64,000 bases of DNA from Xanthostigma xanthostigma. Taxonomy: Eukaryota > Arthropoda > Insecta > Raphidioptera > Raphidiidae. The notes beneath the pieces are model-generated. The model saw only the letters and a program-made list of their open reading frames with translations. It was not told where the DNA came from and ran no database searches. The stretch covers positions 44,784,753 through 44,848,752 of the forward strand of contig OY754469.1 in the NCBI GenBank assembly GCA_963575645.1. The letters are read 5' to 3'. Below, in pieces: positions 1 through 10,213 of this stretch (position 1 is its first letter; each line of letters starts with the position of its first letter). The position numbers and the translations under genes are program-made.

Positions 1-57
1 GACATCTAGCGTTGAAATATCGTACCTACATAAAAATGCAATCTATGATACAAACCA

Positions 58-140
58 TTTTGATCGAAAATTCGTCAGACGTTAATATTCAAGTTTTCAC
101 TTCTCCCGGCACTCCCGGAGTGCAAACCTTTTTTTTTTAA
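58..140. repeat. Dispersed repeat with gcactcc/ggagtgc hairpin
   Basis: About 75 bp matches, in inverted orientation, the segment near 54505-54585. Both copies hold a short hairpin built on gcactccgggagtgc, followed by a conserved tract reading gtgaaaacttgaatattaac on the minus strand, and both abut a run of T or A. I do not recognise the family. The match between the copies is direct; the rest is inference. Confidence 0.6.
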
Positions 141-924
141 ATAGAGAAACTGTTTTTATTCGAAACAAGAAACATCGTGTTGTCTCAAAAACACTACGAA
201 TTTTGTTACGTAACTCAGCTTCTAAATTTTGAAATAATATTGTTAACGCCAATATGAATTCAATGTCATATAAGCTGTCAAATTCAATAGACGACTGACC
301 TTCAGAAACACATTTTGGTTTAGGAAAGAATTGTTAAAAAATCTGTAGTGTCGCTTTGTTAGTCTTTTGTGAAACAGTGATCGTGCAATTTTCTACAGGA
401 GTTTATTTTGTGCTTTGAATTATAAAACTTTTAAGAACTAGTTTTTCTTTAAAATTATTGGTGTTGGAAAATAATTTCATACGTCAGTGAAATTAAGTTT
501 AAAGAACCTTACGTGTTTATAATATCCGCTCTGTTATAAGAATTTATAGCAAAATACCAACCAAAATCAGAAACTTGCCACTGAATCAGTTTAAAAAACA
601 ATTCAAAAAGATTCTAATAAATCAATGTAATTACAGCCTCAATAAGTATTTCGTTATGAATTTTTGATTGATATATGCTTTTATTATATTTATATTTGTT
701 GACGCTATTTATGCAGTGTACACCTGTCTAAATGAATAAAGAAGCTATGTATGTACCTATGTATGTATGAATCATCACAGTACTGCAAAAATAATCATCA
801 GCATACCCCATTGGTAAGTGTTTTATGTTATTCTTTATGGGCACTGCCCAAACTTAACTGAAAAATAGAACTACTGCCTCTTAAAATCGATGAGTATTTA
901 TATTTAAATACCACGGTATGTATT
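141..924. other. No gene seen; AT-rich
   Basis: AT-rich sequence with stops in all frames. Nothing recognised apart from a short tatgtatg-like simple tract near 745-770. Confidence 0.6.
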
Positions 925-1350
925 CAAGGCCGGATTTACCCAAAGTACCTCCCTGGGGCACCGTGAAAAATGCCGACCCAGTACCTAAATCCTACACAAA
1001 ATGGGGTAAAGGTTCGTTATACAATTTTCAAATAAATAAAATGATTCGTTTATAGTCAAAAATCTTTTTATTACAAACGGGATAATTACACAAGAAAATA
1101 TTCTTTTTCGTATTAAAAATTATAAATTGAAAACAAGACAATTGCTCATCAATTGCGAGATATTTTCAGAGGCAAACGCGTGTGACTGAAAACAAAAATG
1201 TATTTATGAATGTTTTCAACACGGTCACACTTATCGAAGAATTTTATCTAACGCAAAAATGTTTTTCCCACGTTCCAAATTTTGCCGCCCCCTTCAAATA
1301 TGCCGCCCTAGGAACTAGTCCCTATTGCCCCTAGTGTAAATCCAGCGCTA
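925..1350. mobile_element. hAT-type MITE with perfect 8-bp duplication
   Basis: The element runs from caaggccggatttac to gtaaatccagcgcta, imperfect terminal inverted repeats of about 15 bp. It is flanked on both sides by the identical octamer tatgtatt (917-924 and 1351-1358), the target duplication expected of hAT transposases. It has no coding capacity. A diverged copy in the opposite orientation lies at 44109-44478. Internal sequence includes a run matching tgattcgtttat on one strand, shared by both copies. Confidence 0.85.
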
Positions 1351-1376
1351 TATGTATTAGTAACTAAACTGTTTTC

Positions 1377-1399
1377 TCGGCAGGGTTTGGCACTGCGAC
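1377..1399 (+). repeat. 23-bp conserved motif, copy 1
   Basis: The stretch beginning tcggcagggtttggcactgc recurs in inverted form at 22699-22721 and, diverged, at 46245-46268. Surrounding sequence is not obviously shared. Function and family are unknown to me; it may be a terminus or a conserved core of an eroded element. Confidence 0.5.
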
Positions 1400-1814
1400 T
1401 ATACTATAAGTTTAAAACTTAAGAAGAGAGACATAGTGATGAGTATGCTTTAACTTTGCCGCTCCTTTAAGCGAACCGTACTAACTGTAGTGTTTTTGAA
1501 GCTCGCGGTAATGCAACATACTCTGTTACGGAAATATGAACACGGAAGTGCCGTTACGCATGAAAAAAAATAATTTTTAATTCAACGTGTCCTTGTGGGG
1601 AATCGTTGGAAAGAGGTTAGCAGAGCACAAGTAAATTAAAAAAACATTTTTTTTACTTTAATTAACACTTTGGAGGAACCATCAAAGCCATGTTTTTGAT
1701 CATATTTCTTACCAGATCTATCATGAGAAGAATATTACTCATGCAATGTACTGAAATAATAAATACTAAAAATACTTTTTTATACAAATGAAAAAAAGTT
1801 ATAATTTACGATCG
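1400..1814. other. No gene seen
   Basis: No convincing coding region or repeat structure was found here. Confidence 0.5.
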
Positions 1815-2240
1815 CAAAAATTTAACAAGCGACTAGCCGCATTCCTTTAACTCCTAAGTGGGCCTCTACGAAAGTTTTGAATTTTTTGCCATATTTTTGA
1901 CTTGAAGCCAAGTAGTTCCTTGTTCCATAACTTCTTCGCGAACAGGTCTTCTCCAAGATATTTTTGGTCTTCCTCTTTTGCGGTATCCCTGTGGGTTCCA
2001 ATCCAAGGCTATCTTCGCTATGTCGTCATCTGTCTTTCGTAGGGTGTGTCCTATCCAATTACATTTCCTACGTTTTATAGTTATACAGATTTGTTCAAGA
2101 CTTGCACGTTTCCAAAGTTCGTTGTTCGAGACGTGTTCATACCATTTTACCTTGAGGATTGTTCTGAGGCATTTGTTTATGAAGATTTGCAGTTTAGTTG
2201 TTATGGCTTTCGTCACTTTCCGGGTTTCAGATCCATGTCA
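1815..2240 (-). pseudogene. LINE reverse-transcriptase C-terminal fragment
   Basis: On the minus strand the open frame carries the motif series IFINKCLRTILKVKWYEHVS, then NELWKR, ITIKRRKCNWIGHTLRK and the tail NPQGYRKRGRPKISWRR. This is the characteristic C-terminal, post-polymerase region of a non-LTR retrotransposon Pol. The homology extends a few codons upstream of 2216 (GSETRKV, without a true ATG) and stops at in-frame TGA codons near 2240, so the copy is 5' truncated, as is usual for LINEs. Near 1876-1890 the frame shifts: the next frame continues with KTFVEAHLG, the expected family ending. It lacks the polymerase active site and is dead. The clade is not certain. Confidence 0.85.
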
Positions 2241-2261
2241 TCAAGGTACGTTATTATTATT

Positions 2262-2515
2262 GAGTACTGGCGGCTTGGTCCGGCTTCGCCCGAATTTGTA
2301 GATTATCACCATTTTTTCGTCGACATACGTTGCAAAATTGGTCTCCAGTAAATCGCTTTTATTTTAACGCGATATTATATAGCCTATGTCCATTCTGAAG
2401 GTCCATTCTAAATATTGGTAAAACAATTTTTGAAATCGGATGAGTAGTTTCGGAGATTACCTCATACATTCAAACTTACAAACTTTACCTCTGTATAATA
2501 TTAGTGGAGATAATA
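2262..2515 (-). mobile_element. Helitron-like short element, degraded end
   Basis: Matches 24413-24650 over most of its length: the shared tract includes cttcgcccgaatttgtaga, attttaacgcgata, and gatgagtagtttcggagatt. The better-preserved copy at 24413 ends in CTAG followed (minus strand) by T, as in Helitrons. Here the terminus is mutated to tactggcgg. It has no coding capacity. Confidence 0.55.
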
Positions 2516-2519
2516 CTAA

Positions 2520-2808
2520 ATCTTTGATTAACGTCTCTCAATAAATAAATAAAACTATCAACCAATTTTTCAGTCAAATATATTAACAAAAAAATATAAT
2601 TAATACAATAACGTTTCGATCCGGATTTGGATCTTCTTCAGACTGATCTAAAAATATAAAAAGTAATTAATATTTATTTTCTATTTATTTTTAGATCAGT
2701 CTGAAGAAGATCCATCCCGATCGAAACGTTATTGTATTAATTATATTTTTTGTTAATATATTTGTCTGGAAAATTGGTCGATAATTTTCTTTATTGAATA
2801 GATAATAC
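2520..2808. repeat. Palindromic element with hammerhead-like cores, copy 1
   Basis: A near-perfect inverted repeat of about 120 bp per arm. The outer arms read caaccaatttttcag and ctggaaaattggtcgat. Each arm carries, reading towards its outer end, ctgaaga + agatcc...ggatc + gaaacgtt, which fits the hammerhead consensus CUGANGA-stem II-GAAA. Related copies lie at 36905-37055, 41885-41996, 53735-53990 and 58525-58815, with fragments at 19056-19140 and inside the Helitron dimer at 48314-49697. No protein-coding capacity. Confidence 0.8.
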
Positions 2809-2837
2809 TATGCCAGAATAACAGATAAAAGATAAAT

Positions 2838-3005
2838 CTTTTTGATGTCCGAGAGGATAAGAGCCCCTAAGTTGACAGCAGAAGGTTGCTGGTTTGATCT
2901 CGGCAATGCCGGTATTGTTCTTGCCTTTGTTATAAAACTTTAAGATTTACCATAATACGGAACCCTCGGCGCACAAGTTCGACTCGCACTTGACATATTT
3001 TTTTT
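2838..3005 (+). repeat. tRNA-derived SINE
   Basis: An A-box-like stretch (gtccgagaggataagag) is followed about 35 bp later by a B-box-like stretch (gctggtttgatctc), the spacing of a Pol III tRNA promoter. The 3' part carries cggaaccctcggcgcacaag, a tract shared with the LINE-like tails near 17330 and 59970, then a run of T. It is probably a single degraded SINE insertion. No flanking duplication was identified. Confidence 0.5.
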
Positions 3006-4212
3006 TACCCTCCATCAAGTGATAATTTCATATTTTCTTTTGTTGCAACTTGTAGACACTGTGAGCGTAGGAAACATATTTATACACAGATTAGCAGAAC
3101 AATAAAATATGCGTGTGGGGTTTATGAAACATCTATAAATTTTGAGATTATAGATTGGAAATTATATGAATTTATACAAATATGGCTTCGATATTCCGAT
3201 TCAGGATTAGTCGAGGCCTTTATCGAAAATATGCTAATGTTGCGCTGTTGCTCGCTGTTTTTAACAGGAGTTTATACAGTGTGTGTATTTAATCTGGAAC
3301 AATGCATGAAAAACATTTTTTTTTATTATGAAAGATTCCAGCTACCCAAATTGGGGAACCAGTGCTAGGACAGGAGATAAATTTGCAGTCAGAATTCTTC
3401 GAAACGTCGGTTTTAGTTTTTTAAAGAGCATTTTTTTTGAAAATCTTTTTTTTATTGCCCTACTCCTTTCCGGTAGTGAAGTCAGGGCCCATTTTTTTAA
3501 TAGCATCATCCAAATTTTGTTGCAAATTTGAATACATAACGAAGTTCTAATTTCAGAAATATGCTATTATTGCACTGAAAGTTCTGGAGTTATTATTAAT
3601 TGTTAAAAGTGATAACAAAAATTCAAGATAGATTTTGAGATCATATAGCTATAATCTTTTAGTACAAACTAAAAAATTCAACAAAATCAGCGCTTGACTC
3701 GGCGAAAGCGAACAACGAGGACAGTATATTATATCAGTTTTTAATAAAAGGATTTAATATTCCACTTACGTACTAAAAACATCACTGCACTTTGCTTTTT
3801 TGTGGGCGAGAAAAAACAGTAAAAAATGTTGATATAATATAACAAGTACAGTACATTCAATAAATGCTGCAGTTATATTAAAATCACAGGTTAATTAACA
3901 TATCTAGCTAATAAAAATGGTTTTGTTCCCTCCGAAATTTATTTTTCTGGTTGTATTACTGGTCAAAACTATTATTTAGGGGAAGCTTTATTTAATTCAT
4001 CAAATTTAGTATACGAGTCTAGTGATGAGGTGTGCCCAGGACCTCAAAAAAGCTAGTTTGGGTCAGAGCATAGACTATGCAACACAAAATCACTACAGTA
4101 TTTGGTTCACTGAGAAGCCTAAACGACTCAGCTCCTTCAAAGGACCCCGTACAAATCTTATGGGGTTTGGGGCTCGGTTAAATTGATCGAAAATGGTTTC
4201 AATTTATAGTTG
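3006..4212. other. No gene seen
   Basis: AT-rich. The 67-codon open frame at 3328-3531 has no recognisable motif and is treated as chance. Confidence 0.5.
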
Positions 4213-4560
4213 AAGGGTTACTAAGAAAAAGTGTTCATTGGCGCATAACCTAAAAACCCGCATAGATTTTCAGCTACAGATGTATTTAGCGAGATTTTAG
4301 ATATAGGGATATCCATTGAATTCACAATCATAAAAAATTCTAAGCTCTAGAAATATGTTTTCGAGGGCGCTGAATCCGAATATGACATTACCTAATTTCG
4401 ACTATTTTCCTATTTCTAAAAATTTGGCACAAAAGTTGAACATGGAACATGTTTGTGAATTCAATGGATATTCCTATATCTAAAATCTTGCTAAACATAT
4501 CTGTAGCTAAAAATCTATTGGTTTTTAGGCTATGCGGGACACTTTTTCTTAGTGGCCCTT
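4213..4560. mobile_element. MITE with ~115-bp inverted arms
   Basis: The left arm (4213-4332) and right arm (4448-4560) are inverted copies with scattered differences. Matched landmarks are actaagaaaaagtgt, cagctacagat, gagattttagatatag and atccattgaattcaca. The loop is about 115 bp. No coding capacity. Transposase family not identified. Confidence 0.75.
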
Positions 4561-4565
4561 ATACT

Positions 4566-5257
4566 ATAAAATAAATATAGTTTAAAAAAACTAAAAAACA
4601 CGCTTTATAACAAACTAAAAAGTGAAAAATAAATATAGTTTAGAAAAAAACTAAAAATCACGCTTTATATCGAACTAAAAAGTAAAAATAATTTTTTTTA
4701 AAATAAGCTTAAAACAATAATGAATAAAAAATACTAGTATTATTGTGAAAAAAGCGTGGGGCGCTCGATGTACGAAAATGTGGAACAAAGCGCCCCACGC
4801 TTTTTTCACAATAATACTAGTATTTTTTATTCATTATTGTTTTAAGCTTATTTAAAAAAAAATAGTTTTTACTTTTTAGTTCGATATAAAGTGTGATTTT
4901 AGTTTTTTTCTAAACTATATTTATTTTTCACTTTTTAGTTTGATATAAAGCGTGTTTTTTAGTTTTTTTTAAACTATAATTATTTTCCACTTTTTAGTAC
5001 GATTTATTGTCAAAAATTTGCCGAAAAAAAACAATTTTTTTTTCGGCGTGGACGTGATTAGAACCCACTACCCGTGATTCCGAGAGTTGACGTCAGCGAA
5101 GACCCGTGCTTTAGACCGCACGGCTACCCACTGTACTTACAGTGCTGGCATATTATACCACTATATAAACCACTTGCTGTAGTCCAAATTGAGATTACAA
5201 ACATACATAGGTACATACAAACGTGCAAGTGAAACTAATATAAAGCGTGTAATAAAA
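4566..5257 (-). mobile_element. Composite foldback element with tRNA-like unit, copy 1
   Basis: Two parts. First, a hairpin centred near 4773: the arms from aagctt through agcgtggggcgct are perfectly complementary over about 60 bp and imperfectly beyond, and the loop reads cgatgtacgaaaatgtggaa. Second, at 5045-5133 on the minus strand, a class II tRNA-like sequence. The motif cacgctttata recurs at both ends and between the parts. The second copy (34179-34771) has the same order in opposite orientation. Shared order in two distant places shows the composite moved as a unit or was duplicated as one. Confidence 0.75.
5045..5133 (-). repeat. tRNA-Leu/Ser-like module, copy 1
   Basis: On the minus strand: A box tagccgtgcggtctaaag, a long variable region, B box gtgggttctaatcacg and a 3' end gtccacgcc. 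Length and the long variable arm fit a class II tRNA, but the 5' acceptor strand does not pair with the 3' strand, so it is a tRNA-derived module, not a tRNA gene. Sister at 34309-34398. Confidence 0.6.
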
Positions 5258-5854
5258 CCATTTTATATCAATTTAACCGAGAACCAAATCCCATAAGGTT
5301 TGTTCGAGGACCTTTGCATAGAACATACAGCACTGCTATGTGTTATCTGACAATGTGTAATCTCACAGCTGTTTGCTGCACCCTGTACAGGGTACCATAT
5401 AGATTAATGTAACAAACAAAGTAAAGAAAGTAAAGAATATAAAATCTGAAGTACATTATTCTTGACATAATAGGAAAGGCCGGGGTCGCGGGAAGAGGAA
5501 CGCGCGAGGGAGAAAGGCGCATATATCATCAATCATAATATAATTCAAAGACGAAAAGAGGCCGCCACGATGTACATACAGGGTATAAAGCATACTGTGT
5601 CGTGATACGTTCTACCATTGAATATTACGCCCAGTACGTCCTGATATTGTTTTTAAAGCTTCAAAGATTTTCATCGGCTCCCACAAACAAGTTTGCCCTG
5701 TAATTAAAACAATTTAATTGTAGGTTGTCATCCAGGACCGGCTATGTTTTTTTTATTGACTTCCTCACCTAAGATTTAAAGTTTAAACCTTATAACACCC
5801 GGAATGAAATTTGACACTTGTGCGGCGCTTGTTTCAAATCGGGAAATCCCGGGC
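5258..5854. other. No gene seen
   Basis: Contains one GC-richer patch (about 5475-5520) without an open frame of note. No element boundaries recognised. Confidence 0.5.
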
Positions 5855-6403
5855 ATACGCTAGGAAAGTATTTTTGACACGCGACCTTCGCACCATCTCG
5901 TGTTTGATTTTTTCAAAAGTGGTTCACCCAAAACTTACAAACACCTGGAAACCAGCGTTATTCTTAATTATAAAAAAATATTTACGCACAATGTCAGTTA
6001 AAAAACTACATTTTTTATTTCAAAATTTTTTAAATCTTATTTTTGTTAACAAAATAACAATTATGATATTTTTCATGTATTTAATAATGATTATAGACGT
6101 AAAATAAAATTTAATTACCGTTGACGACGTACTTCTGGAGTCCATTTTTTTCCTCTCTAATTCATATGAAAATCCAGAAAAACGGTGGAATTGTAATTCT
6201 GGATGTTTAGTTGGTGTATCTTTACAATCAACAACACAGCACTTCCGATTTGATAGCTTTTTCCCCATTTTATTTGACAATTAATCCTTATTAAAATGCA
6301 CGTATAACATATTATGACACTAAGGTTTTAACTGAACGAAATTAAAAAAAAAACCACGAGACGGCGCAAACGTCGCCTGTTTAAAGATACTTTCCTAGCG
6401 TAT
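5855..6403 (-). mobile_element. THAP-bearing mini-element, copy 1
   Basis: Terminal inverted repeats begin atacgctaggaaagta and end tactttcctagcgtat; subterminal gcgacc/cgtcgc blocks also match. The minus strand encodes the start of a THAP zinc-finger domain. The element is a short, internally deleted derivative of a DNA transposon whose transposase starts with a THAP domain, as in P-element and Kolobok families. No clear target duplication is visible, so the superfamily stays open. The other copy is 62534-63095. Confidence 0.75.
6020..6280 (-). pseudogene. THAP-domain N-terminal fragment (broken)
   Basis: The frame begins MGKKLSNRKCCVVDCKDTP, giving the C-x4-C pair of a THAP domain, followed by PELQFHRF, where the H is the third ligand. 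In copy 2 the frame continues PGFSYELEWKKWTAAVRGQG. Here the conserved W is an R and the reading frame diverges just after ERKKM because of small indels, so the tail of this open frame is not homologous. In the copies the domain ends at a ggtaatt that looks like a splice donor, so only the first exon survives. It cannot make a functional THAP finger, since the fourth ligand (H) and the AVPTIF-like end are missing. Confidence 0.75.
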
Positions 6404-8095
6404 AGACAATATTTAATTTTGTCTGTGCCTGGGATTTTTGATACAAAATGTTACCTGATATAATTATAATCTATATTCTCTGAATTAAAAAGTTGACGTG
6501 AAATTTTTATAGACTCCAATCTCCTTTAAATGAGATGTTGTAGCCCCCCCCCACTTTGAACTCACGTAATTAATGGAAATTTCAACACCATTTGAACATG
6601 GCTATAATAGTGAGGTTTTCCTTCATTAGATTTACTCAAAATTTAGGCTAGTCTGTAGAAATAACGCAGTTTTATTGAGTTTATGTTTTATGAATAAAAA
6701 TGCGTCGCCTCAAGCAAGTGTTTATTCAGAACCGGTCCTGGGTATGTCACTCCTTTAATTATAAAAGTATACTAAAAAATAACTTGTGATAACATCGGTA
6801 AAAATCCGTTAAGGGTTTAATATGCTCTTTGAAATAAAGTACATTCAAAGATATTAAGTCCAGCAAGAAAGAGCTTTTTAACGGAAAAGAACGCTGAATC
6901 ATTTTATTAATTAAAATAAATAATTATAAACGTATCACTGTAAGCACCATCAAGGTAAAAAAATCAGAAAATATTTTTTTAATTACTAGTTTAGTATATT
7001 ATATCTTCTGAACATGCAGAGAATTTAACCATAGTAGAAATGTCCAATACTTATATCGGCTTCTATAAGAATATTTTTAGTTAAATTTTTCTTCTGGAAA
7101 ACTTGGTGGCCTATGCCGCGGCTGGACTAACCCCTCAATTTTAATTGATATGATCAAAATGTATCTTGAAATTTTTTACGTCTTACTTCAGTCTGCTGTG
7201 TTACGAAACAAATATTTTTTTAATTTTAATGAACATTTATCTGATGTCGCACTGCATGTCAATTATTGGTAAAGGCGTGTTAGTACTCAAAAAATTGAGT
7301 GCCTACCGGTCAAATATATTAAAAGAAATACTCGAATTGTAAACAAAAAAGCAACGTTCCGTTGGTTGCTCAATCTTCAAAGACAAAGCCGGAAGTGCAA
7401 GAAGAAAAATTTTAAGTCCTTTAAAAGGTTTAAACGCCATTCGCTTGATTGACTTTCTAAGTAATTGATTTTCCTTTTCGTGTGGAATTCAGTATTTGAT
7501 GATGTCTGTTCGATATTTCTTTTCTGTGTCACTTACAGTTGAGAAGTACGGAATCTTTCATTTTATTTTACGTTTAAAATCTCCACTGATCTGTTGTTCA
7601 TGCCATAATAGTGTCCATCGGGAATAACGAAATCATATTCCCTAAAAGATATCTTTGAACACCAGTCGAACAACAAAAATAATTTAAAATTTATAAAATC
7701 TCCATAAAAAATGTTTTGATTACATTTTCCGTAATCATAAATATTGGTAAATAAAATACAGCTACTAGAGGAAGGTGCTTTAATATTATTAGGTATACAT
7801 AATATTAACTAAAACTTTGGGAGCGGTGTTATAAAACAAGATTAAAATTTAATCTTCGATTAATCTCACTGGAGATTTCACTATTATTATATTGTAAATG
7901 TCAATTAAACTAATTAACAGTTCTTTTCGACAGTTAAACTAATTGAGAATAATACAATTACACGTTGAGGAAGGATTTATATTATTGAATCTAGGTATAC
8001 TAAAGTATAAAGAGATAAAATTTTGTTTGTTTCTTTATTTGTAGGAGGCAGTCTTTAGAACTACTGCAGCTGTCCCAACTCGAAAAATTCTTTGA
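6404..8095. other. No gene seen; AT-rich
   Basis: No recognisable coding sequence. A ggtgttataaaac tract near 7826 resembles the ends of the MITE at 13622-14445, but no matching second end was found. Confidence 0.5.
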
Positions 8096-8384
8096 TTAAC
8101 CCTAGAATACTATCATACGTAAAAATTACGTATTTTTTCAAAAACTCCCCTGCCGCAACCCCATCCTTTAAAATTCCCTTTCCACCCTCTAGCAGTGCCC
8201 TCCTTAAGATATATTATAGACGTTCTGCACAGTTTAGTACAGTGTTACAAATGGAAGTGGTTATGTTGTACCATAATTTAAAACTCTGTACGTCAAATTT
8301 ACGTGTCGATAGTATTAAGAGATAATTTTTAATACGTAAGTCTGACGTTTCGATAGTATTATGCGGGAATTTTATAGTATGAAA

Positions 8385-8705
8385 ATGAGTAGAAAAGGAC
8401 TAACAGATGCCGAAATTGAACAACTTTTATATAAAAGTGGAGATAGTGAAGTAGAAGATAATTTTGAGATAGAACAAAACTTTAGAGACAGTGTATCTGA
8501 CGATAGTTTATGCGACCCAGATTATTTGCCCGAAGAAGACGACCTAGAAGAAATCTTAGAAATATGCTTGAGAAAAGTTTGGGAACCGAAAAAGTTCAGT
8601 AAACCTCCATTGCTTAAAAAGCGGGCAAGAATGGCACCTACTGTTTCTGAACATCCAGTTGCATCTACATCACACTCAGAAAGGTGGCCTGTGTGCATTT
8701 TTTGA
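8385..8705 (+). pseudogene. piggyBac transposase N-terminal region
   Basis: The ATG at 8385 gives MSRKGLTDAEIEQLLYKSGD, the usual start of piggyBac-like transposases; the in-frame ATG at 8361 only adds eight residues before it. The region is acidic (EVEDNFEIEQN, DPDYLPEEDDLEE) and then basic near KKRAR, as in the disordered N-terminus of this family. After SEHPVASTSHSERWPVC the frame runs into a stop where the family would enter the DDE/D catalytic domain. The deletion joins this part to the C-terminal domain in another frame. Intact family members are about 550-600 residues; this fragment is about 107. Confidence 0.88.
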
Positions 8706-8907
8706 AATTATTGAGAATATTCTGGGAAAAACATGTGAGATAGAAGAAGCTCGAGAAGAAGACAACAATAATAATAAAAAAGGTCCTAGAAAATATTGCC
8801 ACAAATGTCCTACCGCTAAAAAGAGAATGACTACAACATACTGTTCAAAATGCAAAAAACCAATATGTGGCGAGCACCAAGTTAAAATATGCCCTAGTTA
8901 TTATTAA
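8706..8907 (+). pseudogene. piggyBac transposase Cys-rich C-terminal domain
   Basis: Downstream of the deletion, in the +1 frame relative to the N-terminal part, the sequence reads GPRKYCHKCPTAKKRMTTTY, then CSKCKKPICGEHQVKICPSYY and a stop. The C-x2-C ... C-x2-C-x4-C-x2-H ... C pattern is the zinc-binding C-terminal domain that binds piggyBac ends. The join to the N-terminal part is out of frame, so no fusion protein is expected without frameshifting. An independent start at 8659 would give an 82-residue product, but nothing shows it is used. Confidence 0.85.
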
Positions 8908-9083
8908 AACAACTTTGTAGCTGCTAATTTTAATTATTTTTGTATTTTTTTTAGTTTTTTATGATAAAAATTATTATTAATAAATACTATTATAAATATC
9001 ATTGCTTATTTGTGATTATACGTAAATTTTACGTGTCGATAGTATTGAGCGATCTTCTAATAACGATAGTATTCTAGGGTTAA

Positions 9084-9372
9084 TAAAAAGCTACACTACA
9101 TCTGAGTAATTTAAGCTATTTTTTTAACTGTTTTAAACTACTGCACCGATTTCGATGTCTCTGCGTACTGATGTACAATATGATGCCAGAATTGCGATTT
9201 GCACGCTTTGAAAAAAACAATTTATTGGTAGCTATGGAAATCTTTAAATGAAAGAACATGTATGACTTGTAAAATTTTAATTACAAAAAATAGAAATTAC
9301 AAATTTTTAAAAATATCACTGTTAACGGTATCCTAAACGGTTATAAAAAATATTTAAAACGACATAGTTTTT
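9084..9372. other. No gene seen
   Basis: Short AT-rich interval between the piggyBac element and a LINE fragment. The tract near 9140-9200 (ctactgcaccgatttcgatg) resembles the common 'requires an exactly matching target' type of insect repeat end, but no boundary is clear. Confidence 0.4.
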
Positions 9373-9612
9373 TGGAACTCTCCTATAACACTCAAACGAA
9401 AGGAAGAGGTGGATTTAGTAAGACTCAGAACGGGTCATAGTTACATTTTCAAGAAAGAAAATATACTAACCTGTGATACGTGCCATGTCCAGGTTACTAT
9501 CAAACGTATCCTTGTAGACTGCATAAAATACTTCCAGGCCAGATACGACTGTATACTTCCAGAAAACCTAAAAGAAATATTAAATAATACGCAATCCAAT
9601 ATCGATAATTAA
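9373..9612 (+). pseudogene. LINE Pol C-terminal fragment (Jockey-like)
   Basis: The frame starts without an ATG: WNSPITLKRKEEVDLVRLRT, then GHSYIFKKENILTCDTC, then TIKRILVDC, and ends LPENLKEILNN before the stop. W...RKEEV.LVRLR.GH..., a Cys pair, then a basic stretch and a second Cys is the C-terminal Zn-knuckle region of Jockey-clade LINE Pol proteins. The usual H of the knuckle is R here. The copy is 5' truncated: no reverse transcriptase or endonuclease upstream. It is a dead insertion. Confidence 0.8.
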
Positions 9613-9736
9613 CCAAATTTTTACAAGAAACCGGACTTATCAAACAGCTATAATTCGTCAGACCAATACCGTATCAGCTTCTTTTCTTCTTAAACCCCAA
9701 ATCCATACCCAGTGCTCCTGTTGATATAAAATTCAA

Positions 9737-9812
9737 AATGATTGGATGGAGACTGCAGCTTATGGATCAATTAAAAATTGATCCATAAGCTGCACTCTCC
9801 ATCCAATCATTT
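9737..9812. repeat. Short perfect-stem hairpin
   Basis: The arms read aatgattggatggaga and tctccatccaatcatt, with gcttatggatcaatt pairing inside, giving about 34 bp of stem and almost no loop. It may be a MITE remnant or the tail of the neighbouring LINE. Confidence 0.7.
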
Positions 9813-9830
9813 CGATACAAAGGATCGCAA

Positions 9831-10213
9831 TTTCTACTAATAGTATAGTTAGAAGATAACACATAAAATTCAAAATTAAAGGTAAATATTAAGATAATAC
9901 ATTATAATATTATATCGTTCTTACCTTTTTTGTTAGCATATACTTACCAGTGATTGTCTTCCATAGTGTTTAAAATGTGCTAATGATCATAGCTGTCGAA
10001 GCACTATTATTTCTACTAATAGTTAAGTAAGAAGATAACACATAAAATTCAAAATTAAAGGTAAATATTAAGATAACACATTATAATATTATATCATTCT
10101 TATCTTTTTTGTTACCATATACTTACCAGCGGTTGTCTTCCATAGTGTTTAACCATAGAAATCACACCTATAATGTATAATGTGCTAATGATCATAGCTG
10201 TCAATGCACTATT
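9831..10213 (+). repeat. Tandem duplication, two ~180-200-bp units
   Basis: The unit starting tttctactaatagt is repeated head to tail (9831-10009 and 10010-10213). The second unit has substitutions and a ~28-bp insertion before aatgtgctaatgatcatagc. Divergence of several percent says the duplication is not recent. Confidence 0.85.

Larger units (their letters stand above)
8100..9079 (+). mobile_element. piggyBac-type element, internally deleted
   Basis: It is flanked by TTAA on both sides (8096-8099 and 9080-9083). It has 15-bp perfect terminal inverted repeats reading ccctagaatactatc, close to the ccctagaa ends of the piggyBac family. Subterminal copies of acgtgtcgatagtatt lie near 8298-8317 and 9029-9046, and tacgt motifs repeat near both ends. 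Inside are the acidic N-terminus and the Cys-rich C-terminus of a transposase with the catalytic core missing. It is therefore non-autonomous. Confidence 0.93.

Noticed and set aside
5045-5133. Functional class II tRNA gene
   Set aside because: A and B boxes are good but the acceptor stem does not pair, and the unit repeats as part of a mobile composite.
7826-7950. MITE related to 13622-14445
   Set aside because: Only one end-like sequence was found; no matching right end.
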